DNA of 64,000 bases from Neopestalotiopsis rosae (Eukaryota; Ascomycota; Sordariomycetes; Amphisphaeriales; Sporocadaceae), in NCBI GenBank assembly GCA_023078685.1, contig JALGAS010000005.1, positions 2,790,001 to 2,854,000 on the forward strand. The letters are read 5' to 3'. Under the pieces are notes generated by a model that searched no databases, was not told where the DNA came from, and saw only the letters and a list, made by a program, of their open reading frames with translations. The number at the start of each line of letters is the position of its first letter. Within the stretch, counting starts at the first letter, position 1. The position numbers and the translations under genes were made by a program. This document shows positions 11,245-23,741 of the stretch, in pieces.

Positions 11245-12197
11245 TTAGTCAACGGGTTCCTTGACGGCCTCCTCGGGCTTCTTTTCAGTAATTGTGTCTC
11301 CATTGGTCTCCGCGGCCGCGGCCGGAGCTGGGGCCGTCTCAGCAGGCTTATCAGCAGCAGTAGCGTCATCGGTCGCCGACTTGTCTTCGGCGGGCTTCTC
11401 CTCGGGAGCATCCTTCTCCACGGTGGGTTCCCGGGCAACTGGCTCGTCCTTGGTCTCAATTCCAGCACTGCTCTCCACGAGGGCCTTGACGGCGTTCACC
11501 GTGGCAGCTGGACCACCAGGCTCGGACAGCAAGACCTTGCCGCTCTTGTCAATGGCGAAAACACCGCGCTGAGTCCCGCTTGGTGCCTTCTTAAGGCCGA
11601 TGGCACCGATCAATGTCGCACTTGGGTCGCAGAGGAGAGGATATGTAAGCTTCTGCTTAGTGTGAAAGGTGGTGTTGGCCTTTGGTGAGTCCTTGGACAG
11701 GCCATAGATGGCCAGGCCGCCAGCGGTAAGAGGTTCGTAGCTGTCACGGAAAAGGCACACCTGAGTGGTGCCTTGATATAGAAAGTCAGATCTCCAATAC
11801 AACAAGCAAGCAATGATGCGCAAAGACAAGGTAATGTTACGCGACAATGAGACGATTTGTGCTTACAGCCAGGCGTGGACGCCTTGGGGTAGGTGAAGAG
11901 AACAACCCCAGACTTGCTCTCATCAACGAGAGCCTTCAATGTCGTCTTCTTGCCATCGTTGGTTTCAATTTCGCCGCCGAAACCATCGAGAGTAATGACA
12001 TCTCCCACGGCTGGCGCGCCAGTCTTGGCCGGAGCAGCAGGAGCAGCAGGAGCCTTCTCAGGCGCAGCAGGCTTGGCAGACTTGCCCACGACAGCTTCCT
12101 TGGCCTTGGAAACAGCCTTTGAGACCTTGGAGGCCTTCTTTGGGGCCGGCTCAGGAGCTGGAGGAGGAGCTTTGCGCTTACGGAGCTCCGGGGCCAT
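11245..12197 (-). CDS. Thioredoxin-dependent peroxiredoxin, Dot5/BCP (PrxQ) type
   Basis: Two exons on the minus strand (12197-11867, 11771-11245) give 285 residues. The enzyme reduces hydroperoxides using thioredoxin. The active site reads TPGC followed by TTQVC, so peroxidatic and resolving Cys are separated by four residues, the atypical two-Cys BCP/PrxQ pattern. The N-terminus is Lys/Ala/Pro-rich (RKRKAPPPAPEPAPKKASK), resembling a nuclear localisation region as in yeast Dot5. The catalytic domain spans about residues 64-215. The last ~70 residues are an acidic, low-complexity tail rich in Glu, Ala, Lys and Pro, longer than the core family needs. The intron falls inside the codon of the peroxidatic cysteine (T|GC), so correct splicing rebuilds the active site. 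Nuclear location is an inference. Confidence 0.92.
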
Positions 12198-13607
12198 GAT
12201 GTGAGAGATTGGATGCAAATAGAGGGAAAACAGATAGTTTGACAGCTCAGATATAGTCGCCAAGTACTTGCGACCAAGCTGAAGCAAAAAAACAAGCGGA
12301 TTCAGTCAGATTGGAGACAGAAAATGATGAGAGCAAGTTGGCAGTTGGATGGACTTGAGGTTGGACTGGAGTTACAGGTAAACAGGAGGTTGTCACGGGC
12401 TCTGGCCAATGACAGACCGGAGAGGGCGGGAGCTTCCTCGCGCGAGACGAGGGCAGGGGTGGGAGATCGAGCGAACACTACCGTCTCCGATACGCGGAAT
12501 TTTGGGCAATCCCTCTGACCACCAATTTTATTTTATTTTTCCTGGCCTTTTTTGCTTGTGGTCGCGGGTTCTCCTCTTCTCACTCGCGCGCGCATTGCCA
12601 GCTGATGCCGTTGTTATGTCCGACCAGGGGAAGCTCGAGCCAGCTTTTCGTGATGGACAGTAGCCAGCCCGCCCGGTTCCAGGTTCTGGGATCGGTTCTG
12701 GCCTCTTGCATGCTCCGAACCCCAAAGGCCATGTGTGGGGAAGCTGACCAATCGGCCGGGTAGTTTAGAGCCCACTGCCTCGCGCTCAGACCTGCCATTC
12801 GTCGGACGTTGAACTGCAGAACATTGGAAAAAGCGGGAGACGGCTTCACGCGCGCATACCCTAGTCCTTTAGCCTGGGTCGCCTATAATGATGCTGCAGC
12901 CAAGCACTCAGCTCTTCTCGCTCTGGGTTCATAATCGGCAATGACAGAGAATATACCCATTTTGTTATGCATTCCATCTATTGAATAGAATGGGTTCAAG
13001 GTCTTTATCTTGGTCAACTGGTACTCAAGTTCTTTAGATCAGAATGTCACCAACTATTTCCACAGTTTGGAGACTAGATCGATCTATAATGTACACTCCA
13101 GTACCCAGCCTAGACTCAAGGATGATTTAGCGATTGGCGATTGGTACATGGTTCCGAGTGTCCTCATGTTCACTTTTACGCGTTCCACGTTGGATGCTGA
13201 ATCGCCTGGGTGCCCAAGGTCTTATTTCCTTGATTGATTGCGCATGATATATGGGATAGAAACGGGGCATTGAGTTTGAATTCGATGGGAACTCGTCTGG
13301 GCACCCTGCCATAAGTCATGATCAAGATCATTGCCACGTCGAATGAGTGCTGATGGATTGGTACGAAACATCCTTATTCTGTCTTTGCTTTGACAGCTCA
13401 TCTAGGTCTAACTGATCCATGTCCAACCTGACTGGTCATCTGAAGCTGACCAAGTAATTACTGCATGTGCAACCTGACGTAACGCTAAACACCCTGCTGC
13501 AAGCGAAGCACATGCTGATGCTATGCCGTGTATGTATCCATTCTTTACTTGTGATATTGTAATTAGATGGTAGAACGCAATTTAGTTGGTTGTGATAGCC
13601 TTGGCTT
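12198..13607. other. Intergenic region, no supported gene
   Basis: This 1.4-kb stretch contains the peroxiredoxin promoter (left end) and the 3' flank of the BAR-SH3 gene (right end). Short open frames show no recognisable protein. Confidence 0.45.
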
Positions 13608-15067
13608 CTAACCAAGCCGGACATAATTTCCTGTGCCTTGTTAAACAAACGCTCATCAAGAGGGAAAGCGAGACTGTCTTACCTGGAAACTGGCCTTGCT
13701 TGCCGTTGACTTTTCCGGTCCACCACTCGTTCTCATTATTTGTTCTCGTCACAATGGTAATCACATCACCAGCTCTGAAACTGAGGTCTCCCTCTGCTTG
13801 CGCAGAGTAATCATAGAGTGCCGTTACAGTCTCTGCCCCTGGCGCTTTGCTAAGATGGCTCGGCTTGGGCTTGGGTGGAGGTGGTTTCGACTTCGCAGCA
13901 GCGGCAGCGGCCAATCCTGGAGACACTGGGCTTTTGAGCGCAGGGGACGTCGCCGATGCAAATCCTGGTTTCGTGCCAGCCGAGTATGGCGGAGGAGCCG
14001 AAGCAGAAGCTTGATCTGCGTCTGCGTATTCACCATAGGTGATTTGCGGTGTTGTCTCTGCGGACTCGGAGGACGGGCCGGCAGTGATGGCCGGTCGGCT
14101 TGGACCACCAGTGAGCAGACCTGCCGGCTTCTGTCCATACTTTGGTGGCCTTCTTTGTCCCGTTGTCTTGAATTTTACAATGGACAGTTTCTCAGCCTGC
14201 TCTTGGATGTCGCCGCGTTTTAGGTTGAATCCCTCCTCCAACTCCATAGTAAGGTCGAAATATCCAATATCGCAGTGCTGCATCTTCTCATGCATTGTGT
14301 AGAAAATGTTCAGCTGCATGTAGTAAAACGACTGGAACAACGGCTGAATAAACTCGCGCTCCAGTCGGAAAAGCTTTGGCAGCTCATCCTTCAATAGGTC
14401 ATTGAAGTAGTTGAACTCTTGTGTCGCGTTCTCCACCTCACCCTCGGCCTTCCACATGGCCTTCTCGTCCTTGGCAGTCTTTTCCTTCTTGTCTTGCAGC
14501 TTCTTGAGCGTTGCCCGATGCCGGTCGTAGTCCAGCTGTTTGTGGTCGCGCTTCACCGCTGTCTTCCTGATGGCCTTGATAACGTCGAGAAGTTCATTTG
14601 CAGGACCGATAATTCTTGAGTCAATCATCTCAAGCTCCGGCCTGAGAGCTTCGCCCAGATCCCTGACTATAGCTTCGTATTCCTCACACGCGCGAATACC
14701 CTCGGGGTTACCGTGTACCACAAGGGAATCGGGGTCAGACATGCGGCCAGAGATGGGCTTGTAGATCTCGCTCATGGCTTTGCTGAACTCGATCTGGTGC
14801 GTAATCATGCCATTGATGGCTTCAAAGTATTTCTTGGACTCATCATGCAGACGCTTCGTCTCGGTCTCGAGTTCTTTGAACCGTCGTTCGGCGTCAATGT
14901 AGACGGGGTCCTTAGTTTGTTCGCCAAGGTTAAACTTGGCTTTGAACTGTTGCGGTGCCTGGGAGAGAGGTAGATCAGGTCAGTTTCTCCTCGTATTTAT
15001 TGGCGCATTCAATGAGAGGTGCGACACTTACCCGAGTCACGCTCTTCGAAAACCCTCTGAAGCTCAT
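13608..15067 (-). CDS. BAR-SH3 protein, Rvs167/Hob1-like (amphiphysin family)
   Basis: Three exons on the minus strand (15067-15032, 14958-13683, 13630-13608) give 444 residues. The first exon codes 12 residues and the last only seven (with the preceding split Gly), ending NYVRLG. The N-terminal BAR domain (about residues 10-250) begins MSFRGFSKSVTR, a likely amphipathic helix, and contains long charged helices with FIQPLFQSFYYMQLNIFYTM. A Pro/Ala/Ser-rich linker (about 255-385) follows, with the stretch KPPPPKPKPS. The C-terminal SH3 domain carries ALYDYSAQ, the Asp/Glu RT loop, EWWTG and the FPGNYV end motif. Family members bend membranes and link them to actin at endocytic sites. Omitting the tiny last exon would destroy the SH3 fold. 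Confidence 0.94.
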
Positions 15068-16432
15068 CTCTACGGTCTTGTGGGCTGTTGGCGGCAAACG
15101 GGGAATGGTACGGAAGGAGGCAACCCAGAATGATGATGTCGGGTATGGTGGGGTATTCTATGCTTTGTGTGGTCTAGGAGAACCAACTGGCTTGTTGGAC
15201 GGTTTTGCGACAACAGCGCCCTATGGGCAGATCACGGTGATGAGTGAATCCAAGAGTAGGAAATATGCAACTTGGTCGGCGACGCAAAGAATCAGGCTGT
15301 CAGGTCGAACGAGATATGTCATAGGAGAGACTAGGCATGTTTGTGAGTCGGGAACGAGCACTTAAAGGGCAATGCGGCGTGAGTGGGTTTTGGGTGCGCG
15401 CGGGTCAAGCATTAGTACCTACGCCGGCCTGGTTTTTGGTGACGAACTTCTCGTGGCAGTGCTGGTTTTCGGGCTTCAACACCAAATCTGACGGGGTACT
15501 GTACTCTTGGTACTGTGGCTTGTGGGTGGCACGAGGCACGTACTTTGAGATCTGACTCAAGAATTTACTGGCTTACCAGCCAGGCTGCCACAATAGCTGT
15601 CTTGACTGCGAACTTGTTTATTCACTTTCGAGCGTGCGTCGGTCCTGACGGGGCCAAGGAGCCGTGGGATGCAGGATTTAGAGAAAGGATATAATAAAGT
15701 TGATCTGGGGCGCTTCCGACTAGAGTGATACAGCCACGACGCAACAGTGTAAGATCAGGATATGATTTGCTTTTGTTCGATCAACAGTCACCCGGCACAT
15801 ATCATCACTGATCAGCTATTCAGCTGATGCGCTTCAATCACTTCTACGGAAGCAAAGACCAGAGCCAAACTTGGATGTCAATTCCCTTCTATTCGCTAGC
15901 CTAAATGCCGACGCTGCCGGATGCGATTGATTTCTGCTCAAAAATCCAGGAACAACGTCAGAGGGGTGCTTACGTCACTTTTTTACTAGGACGGCTAGCT
16001 TCAGAAATTCAGCCTCTATGCAAATTTACTGTACTGCGCTATTGAGCTGACCGGAGGGGGATGGGCAGCACTGGCAGCCCGTCAAACCCGTACCTGCCTG
16101 CCAAAAAGCCTACCTAAGTGACCCCTGGACCCTGGGTGCCTACACCTGCTGGGCTAATCAGACATCGGCGAGCATCTTTTTCCGCACTCCGGCTCGTTTT
16201 ATCACCGAGGGCCGCTTTTCGCTGCGGGCGGCGGATGTTTGGAGCTCGGGTCCGTTTTTTATTTTCTGAAGTGGTGATTTATCTTGCCGAACCAACCAAC
16301 TACAGCTCTTGCAAACCACACAAATTTGTCATCACTCCTCAAACCCCGCGACTTTTTTTTCTTCTCCTCCCTACGTTTGACTGATACCCTTTTCTGTTTC
16401 TTGTACATTATTTAATAATCACAATCTGATCG
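15068..16432. promoter_or_regulatory. Divergent promoter region of BAR-SH3 and NFS1 genes
   Basis: These 1365 bp separate two head-to-head housekeeping genes. A pyrimidine-rich run (16345-16375) precedes the NFS1 start by about 60-90 bp, as is common in fungal leaders. No other gene is supported. Confidence 0.4.
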
Positions 16433-18158
16433 ATGATGGCAAATGCCGCAGCGTCTGCACTGAGGCAGGCATCGCGCCTTGGCCTCAGGCAAACCCTTGC
16501 CTCCAGCGCACGAGCTGCTCCTACTCTATCGAGGGTGGCTGCCATAGCTCCCGGCCGAGCTTCAAGGAGGGGCTATGTGTCAGAGACCAAGCAGCAAAAT
16601 GCACAGGTCAATGTCGAGACTGCCATCAAGCTGGACAAGAAGGATTTTATGAACGAGAAGGGCGAGATGGTTATGCCTGGCATGAGCAGCGCTGTCAGCC
16701 CAGCCGGCAGCCCAGTCGCAGAAGTTCTGAGTCAGGCAACTATCCTGGAAGGGCAGCGACCCATTTACCTCGATATGCAGGCGACCACGCCCGTTGATCC
16801 AAGAGTGCTCGATGCCATGCTACCTTTCTACACCGGCCTCTACGGAAACCCGCATTCGAGGACCCATGCCTATGGATGGGAAAGTGAGAAGGCAGTAGAG
16901 GAGGCTCGAGAGCACGTCGCCAACCTCATCGGTGCCGACCCAAAGGAGATTATTTTCACAAGTGGTGCTACTGAAAGCAATAACATGAGCATCAAGGGTG
17001 TTGCAAGATTTTTTGGACGGTCGGGCAAGAAGAAGCACATTATCACAACTCAAACAGAGCACAAGTGTGTGTTGGATAGTTGCCGGCATCTGCAAGATGA
17101 AGGCTTCGAGGTGACTTATCTCCCAGTACAAAACAATGGCTTGATCGACATGCAGAAGCTCGAGGAGGCTATGCGTCCCGAGACTGCCATCGTCTCCATC
17201 ATGGCCGTCAACAATGAGATTGGTGTTATTCAACCACTTGAAGAGATTGGCAAGCTCTGCAGATCAAAGAAGATCTTCTTCCACACAGATGCTGCTCAGG
17301 CTGTGGGAAAGATCCCCATGGATGTTAACAAGATGAACATCGACCTCATGTCCATTTCATCACACAAGATCTACGGACCCAAGGGAATTGGTGCATGCTA
17401 CGTTCGCAGAAGGCCAAGAGTCAGACTCGACCCCATCATCAGCGGAGGTGGACAAGAGCGTGGTCTGCGCAGTGGTACTTTGGCACCGCCTCTGCTCGCT
17501 GGCTTTGGCGAGGCTTGCCGCATTGCCAAGGAAGAACTCCCGGTATGTTCGAACCACAAGTTCCGTTTTCTGTTTTGATTCCCATATGATGACCCGCTCC
17601 TACATGCATGGCTTTCTGAATTCCTTGACCGGAATGCATAAGTTGAGACACAGCACACGCGTCTGATTTACCCGTCAATATTCCGTATTGCGAAGTTAAA
17701 CCCTGGGAAATTCCGGCGGCTAACTCTTCACCTAGTATGACTCCAAGCGCATCAAGTATCTCTCTGACCGCTTGCTCAACGGTCTTTTGGCTTTGGAGCA
17801 CGCCACGCAAAATGGTTCTCCCGACCACTTCTATCCGGGCTGCGTCAACGTGTCGTTTGCGTACGTTGAAGGCGAGTCACTATTGATGGCGCTGAAAGAC
17901 ATCGCCCTGTCGTCGGGTAGCGCATGTACATCTGCATCTCTGGAGCCTAGCTACGTCCTTCGGGCACTTGGCAACAGCGACGAAAGTGCACACAGCAGTA
18001 TCCGATTCGGCATTGGCCGATTTACCACGGAAGCTGAAATCGATTACGTGCTCAAGGCCGTGCAAGAACGTGTCACCTTCCTCCGGGAGCTGAGCCCGCT
18101 TTGGGAGCTCGTACAAGAGGGTATTGACCTCAACACTATCGAATGGAGTCAGCATTAA
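16433..18158 (+). CDS. nfs1: Cysteine desulfurase NFS1, mitochondrial
   Basis: Two exons (16433-17542, 17736-18158) with a 193-nt intron give 510 residues. The PLP enzyme takes sulfur from L-cysteine for Fe-S cluster assembly on the ISCU scaffold and for tRNA thiolation. The Arg/Ala/Ser-rich first 50 residues form a mitochondrial presequence. Class V aminotransferase features are clear: [40 protein letters not shown], the aldimine lysine in [10 protein letters not shown] (Lys312), and the mobile-loop catalytic cysteine in [25 protein letters not shown] context (Cys434). The end (NTIEWSQH) matches the conserved eukaryotic C-terminus that contacts frataxin and the scaffold. An adjacent second Met follows the first; either could start. 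Confidence 0.96.
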
Positions 18159-21100
18159 GCTGCTTGCATTAGGAACTCGCTTGCACTGACCGGACAGAGA
18201 AGATTCATCTGTCTGACATAGCAGGGCGGGGACAACACTTTCTCTTAAAGCACAGTGCTTGGGGTGGGTGGCTGCAAGATGACGCAGCATTGTAAATTAT
18301 TCACGAACACAACCACTATCACTGGAAGGGATGTTAGAAGGCAATGAACTCTGAGGTGGATGTTGATGTATACCCATCCACATGCCGTTCATTCACATGA
18401 TGGCGGTCTATAACCTGTCCAATACGAGTATGGGCGAGTGGCCCTACCAGTCCAAGTCATCGACCGCCATGATCTATATATGATAAGATACCAATAAATT
18501 CGATGGTCTTTTGATGATCAGCTGCTATTCATGATCTCTATTGAAACGATTCAGTGTGACAAAAGTTATTATCAAATGGCTTACCATATATCTTACATGT
18601 TTGAAGCCGGTCTGTCCAAGACGATTGAATTCGATATAAGCTCATCTTCCCTTAACCAATTGCCCGTCTTCTATTCGTCGTAAATGTCTACGGCCATATT
18701 CAAGAGTAGAGCGAAAAAGCGTTTATTACTCGATGGATTAATAAAGCAGACCTGCCAAGCAGATCCTCCGACCGAGTATCAATAACCTTTGCTTGGATTA
18801 GTCCCTAGTCTCCAACTCAGAGAGCACTGTATAAAACTAGCGAATGGCGATTTCAAAAACCGCCCCTTTTATGAATTTGTATGTGGCGTTGGCCGACCTG
18901 GAGGATAGTCTAGTAGGCTTGGAATCTATTGAATTGGACTACTTGCACTAATCGGATGTGGCAATAGTGGGAACCCATCATAGTACGATCGCCCATGGTC
19001 GGAGATGTTCAACGAATGAACACGAACTTGGTTTGACGGGTTGCTCGCCAATTTATCAGATCTGCCAATTTATCGTGGCCGGCAGTCGCTCTCTCCCCCA
19101 GATATTGGCTTTCACTGACAGTAAGGAGTACTAATGGCAAACCGGGGGAGAACGGTCCCTTTGTCCCAATTAATTCAAACAGTCTGGACTACTACTCGAC
19201 TCCATTTGCGAATGGCTACAGATGGCGGGTCTCCAACTTAGATAAGGTTTCGACTGAGATGGCGTCACGCTGTATCAACTGAGCGGGCTCGTGGAGGACA
19301 AATGGATACATGATTGTTCTATGGATATACGACTGCTGGGATGTTTTACACGTGGTGTTGCGGTATTGCCGAAAGCACGTTGGCTGCAAACTTGCAAGGG
19401 CCATGGCTGTGGGTGCGCAAGGACTTTTTCTCTTTACAAAGAGAAATATTTCAAATATTCAAACATGGGTGGCTCAGAGAGCAGAGAAGCCATTCGCAAT
19501 GGCCTCGTAATAGCAACGGTTAGTAAGAGATAGGGGTAACCCGGAAAAAATAAGAGCTTGCCGTCCCCCTCGGAAGACGTGGAATCAAACCGGCGGCCGC
19601 ATCTGGTCAAGTACGGTAGCAAGCAAGCATGCCATTTGAAAAACATGCCTGTGAAATCTCTGATGGGCAGCAAACGAGTGACTGACAATCCATCGCGGCG
19701 AGCCCGACAATTTTGGTACAAGACCAAGCGTGAAGCTCCACGGTGCAATTGCGCGGACCGGAAGTCCCGTCCCGGTCCGCGGAGGCCAGTGCTGGTTCAG
19801 TGCTATCAAATCTGATGCCTGATGCCTGCCAATGGCCATGCTGCCCTTTTATCCTCGGGTTTCGTCTTGAATCCTAGTTCAAAGGGAGAGTTGAAAGTCT
19901 GGTAACCTAAGAGAAAGAAACAGGGACAGGGGATGGAGTGGACCGACAATCATGGGAAAAAGCGAAGCTTCATTTTGATGGCCTGGCGAGCCTGGCTTGC
20001 CTGGCTCTCGAGCAACCATTTCATTGCCAGCTCAGGAAAGGCTCCTGCTCGCTGGTTTCCTCGGTCTAGCGAATCATCCTCCAGACCGGTTGCCGTACGT
20101 ACATTAATAAATAATGTATTGCAATAGCGTGGACCCTCTCGCACATGGCTGTAATTCGCTTACGGGAGCTTGGGCCAGGTCTTGGTGTCCACGTCCAAAC
20201 CGTCCTAGCATGCAATGGTAGTGTACTCTGTAGGACGAGGGAAAAAAAAGTTGAGTCGCGTGCTGGCGTGAATGGCAACGCCCCCAAAGTGAAGAAGAAT
20301 AAGAAGTTTTGAGTAGCACATCCTTCGAGGTACTACAGGTCGGAAGTAGCACTAGGTTGGCACTACCGCCACTTACTTACCTTTTAGTTTTTGCCTGCAC
20401 GACTCGCAAACAAAGGTCAAAGTTTCGTGCTGGAAATCGCGATGGTGCAGCATCTGTACAGTGTAGGTACTCTTGGTACTCGCTGCTTGGCTCACATGAA
20501 AGTTGTCGTTGCTCGCCCCGTCCAAAAAAAAAGGTGAGTCCGAAGGCAAAGATGATCCGTGCAGCGTCAAGCCATCGCTTTGAGTCTTTCTCGTCCCGTG
20601 CAACAATACCAGCATCCATCAGTGCATCCATAAGCACACGACATTCAAACACCGTGCTGTGCCTGTCTGTACACTAGAAGGAAGAACAAGTGGGCTTCTG
20701 TCTCGGGATGCTTGCTCGCCTGGCCTGCAGAAGCCGTGATACCTAGCCAACCTAGGCAATCTTGGAAAGGTCGCGGAAGCCTGGAAGCGTTCTCGAAGGC
20801 ACAAAGAAGGAAATTGGGAGCTTGGACCACTGGGTAGCTTCCCTACCCCACCTTTTAGAGCAGTGGCAGTCGTCAGGCCTCCTGATTTCCCCAAGGCCCG
20901 GCGCCTCCTGTCAGTCAGTGTTCCCTTGTCCGTCCCTCCTCGCCCGGCTGCTGTTCTACACACAGTACAGTACGATTGCACCAGACATTGCCTATCCTGA
21001 GTCGTCATTGTCGCCACCAACAGCCTTTGGGCGCGCTGCATTCTTTTCTCAAGTCGGCTGAAACAATTCGAGGCTGTATATCTTTTTTTGACTGCCTCTT

Positions 21101-22322
21101 TCCCTACCTTGAAACACTCCATTCCAACCCGAACGTCGCAAGAAAAAAAAAACAAGCATTTCTCTGGCCAATCTCTACAAGAAACCATCGCGTCGGGAAA
21201 CAAGCTACAAGCTCAAGGGTTCCTTTTAGCATCAGAAAGACGACCCTCTTTTTGCTTCTCCAGGGATTCCCATTGATTTCCGCCGTCTCTTTTCCCTACT
21301 CAATCCATTTCGGCGGCATCGCCGTACTACGAGTCCAGACCAGACAGACGGACAGACCTCAGACCTGACATACCTTGACCCCTCGACTCAGGCGGACCCC
21401 TCAGCGCTCTCCGGCCTCACCTTCGTCTCGGTGCTTCTGCAGCTCCCAACTATCCTATCATACTGCTTCCTACATCCGTAACAGCAGACGAACCAATCCA
21501 CGACTCTGAGTCTTGAGCACATCAGGTAGACCTGCGCCGCCAGTATCGCCTCTCACCACTCACGGTCCCCTGCTTCTGCCAGAAATTGGCTATTTGCGGA
21601 GTAAGTGACGCATCCTTTCATCTTCGTACTAGGGTATCTGCCGCTTTCCTTCTGCACCAAGACCTCCCTGGGAACCATTCATATTTTGATTTTGCCATGT
21701 TCGTTGGTCCCTAGATGACCTACATTACCGATCTGCTGTCAATCCGCACCTCTCTGCCCATTGGGGAACCATACACTCTGGGCATTCTTGTTCTACACCC
21801 TTCTGGAAGCCTTCTTCTTCCCTTTGTCCTGCTCGGGCCACCCACGGTGATTGCTCAACTCCACCCAGTGCCGTCATTCATTGACCCCCTTTGATTCATG
21901 TCCTGCGTTCCCACCTCTTTGACGCAGCAGCATTGTCCAGAGAAAGGTCCTTTCCCACGGGCAATCCTCTAGCGTGTCTTCCCGTCACATGGCTCGTTCG
22001 CAAAGTTGGACGCTGGAGCTCGCGCAAAACTAGTTACGATCCAATTTCGGGGTCATTAAAAGACCTCCCGCCAGCTTGGCACCCCTTACCACGAACCCTT
22101 GCGCAAAGCAAATACGTTAGTAACGTGAAGTTTTCTAAGCCCTACCCGTTGGATCTGCTGCTCCCTTTTCACGCTCCTGAACATATATCTCCCAGCTGTC
22201 TGGTCGTCCTGAAGATCCGAGGCTCCTCTCTTTTCTTCTCTTTGGATACAGGCACCTGACCCGGATTCTACACTCGTTTTATTATACCCAATCCGTTTCA
22301 TTCATTCTTTTGCTTGCCCAAC
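18159..22322. other. 4.2-kb region without a clear gene; 5' flank of PKA regulatory subunit
   Basis: The left part holds the NFS1 3' flank. From about 20.9 kb to 22.3 kb the plus strand becomes strongly pyrimidine-rich, typical of a long fungal leader or promoter, and may be transcribed with the downstream gene. A 59-codon ATG frame at 21715-21894 and several shorter ones lie in it and could act as upstream ORFs. No protein domain was recognised. Confidence 0.45.
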
Positions 22323-23741
22323 ATGTATCTTCCGTGTACTTACAGGTATGAAAGACAGGCTCTCGAGGAGGAGATCATCTCAAAGAACCCAGTCGACATA
22401 CTACAGTTCTGCGCAAACTATTTCTTAAGGCGGCTCGAGAACGAACGCGTACACAACTCCTTCAGTGCTTCTCAAACGTCCTTCCCGGGCATCATGTCAT
22501 CCACATTCAGCAGTCCGTTCGCGGCGAACTCGAACCCATTCGGATCCGATGGAAAGAAGAACGAGGCACCACCCGCCGGTTCCCTCTTGAACGTTATGGA
22601 GGAAGACGAGACCGATACCATTACTTCTCCTACTTCTCCATCTTTCAATAGTGGCTTCCACAACAGCGGAGCAAGTCCTTTCCGAGGCGTCTTTGGAGGT
22701 GACGGTCCTACCGACGGTCCTCCATCTTCCCTACGCGGTCCCCCGAACCCGGACTCATACCCGCCCATGTACAACTTTGGCCGCCGTACGTCAGTGTCTG
22801 CCGAGTCGCTCAAGCCCGCGGGTGATGGTAGTGACAACTGGTCGCCTCCTCAAATACCCAAGACGCAAGATCAGCTCGCTCGTCTCAAGAAAGCAATCGG
22901 AGGAAACTTCTTGTTTAGCCACTTGGACGATGAACAGAGCGCCCTTATCCTAGGAGCATTGGCTGAGAAGTCGATTCCTGCCAAGGATATCAAGGTACGT
23001 GCCATATCAACTGCTTATATCGATGCATTTGCTAACCAAATCTATTAGATCATTACTCAGGGCGATTCGGGTGACTACTTTTACGTAGTCGAGAAGGGAA
23101 CATTTGACGTCTACATCAACAGCAACGGTGCCCCCGGACCTGACGGCCTCGGTGAGTTGGTCTCGACCATCAAGGCTGGTGGCTCGTTCGGCGAGTTGGC
23201 TCTCATGTACAACGCGCCCCGAGCTGCCACCGTCATTTCCGCGGAGCCCGGATGTACACTTTGGGCTCTCGACCGTGTCACGTTCCGCCGTATCCTCATG
23301 GAGTCGACCTTTGCTCGCAGACGAATGTACGAGAACTTCCTCGAGGAGGTTCCCTTGCTGTCCAGTCTCACGCCCTACGAACGCTCCAAGATCGCCGATG
23401 CTCTTGAGACACAAAAGTTCCCACCTGGAACCACCATCATCCGACAAGGTGATGTTGGCACATCTTTTTTCCTTCTTGAGGCCGGTCAGTGTGACGCATT
23501 TCTGGAGGAGGGTGAGGGACGACAGCTGGTGAAACACTACAACAAGGGTGACTTCTTCGGCGAACTGGCGTTGCTTAACGACGCGCCACGAGCCGCAAGC
23601 ATCGTCAGTGCTACCGAAGTAAAGGTATCAACCCTTGGAAAGAGTGCATTCGCCAGACTGCTGGGTCCCGTGGAGGGTATTATGAGGAGGACTGAGTATG
23701 TGAAATCAGGTGTCGAGGATGTAGATCCTCTTCACTCTTAA
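22323..23741 (+). CDS. pkaR: cAMP-dependent protein kinase regulatory subunit
   Basis: Two exons (22323-22994, 23049-23741) give 454 residues from the first in-frame ATG. Order of parts: a dimerisation/docking helix region with LQFCANYFLRRLENER (about 28-43); a disordered Ser/Pro/Asn-rich linker; the inhibitor site FGRRTSVSAES with Arg154-Arg155-Thr-Ser157, the phosphorylatable RRxS type; and two cyclic-nucleotide-binding domains. Each domain has its phosphate-binding cassette, FGELALMYNAPRAATV and FGELALLNDAPRAASI. The protein holds the PKA catalytic subunit inactive until cAMP binds. The start is uncertain: TTACAG directly precedes GTATGAAAGACAGGC, so these bases could be a splice acceptor and the first residues could lie in an upstream exon. 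Confidence 0.93.

Noticed and set aside
9506..18158. Possible Fe-S gene cluster formed by the complex I subunit and NFS1
   Set aside because: Both are housekeeping genes, separated by unrelated genes and on opposite strands; coincidence is the simpler reading.
19560..19610. B-box-like GGTTTGATTCC on the minus strand
   Set aside because: No T-stem pairing, A box or acceptor stem is present; not a tRNA.
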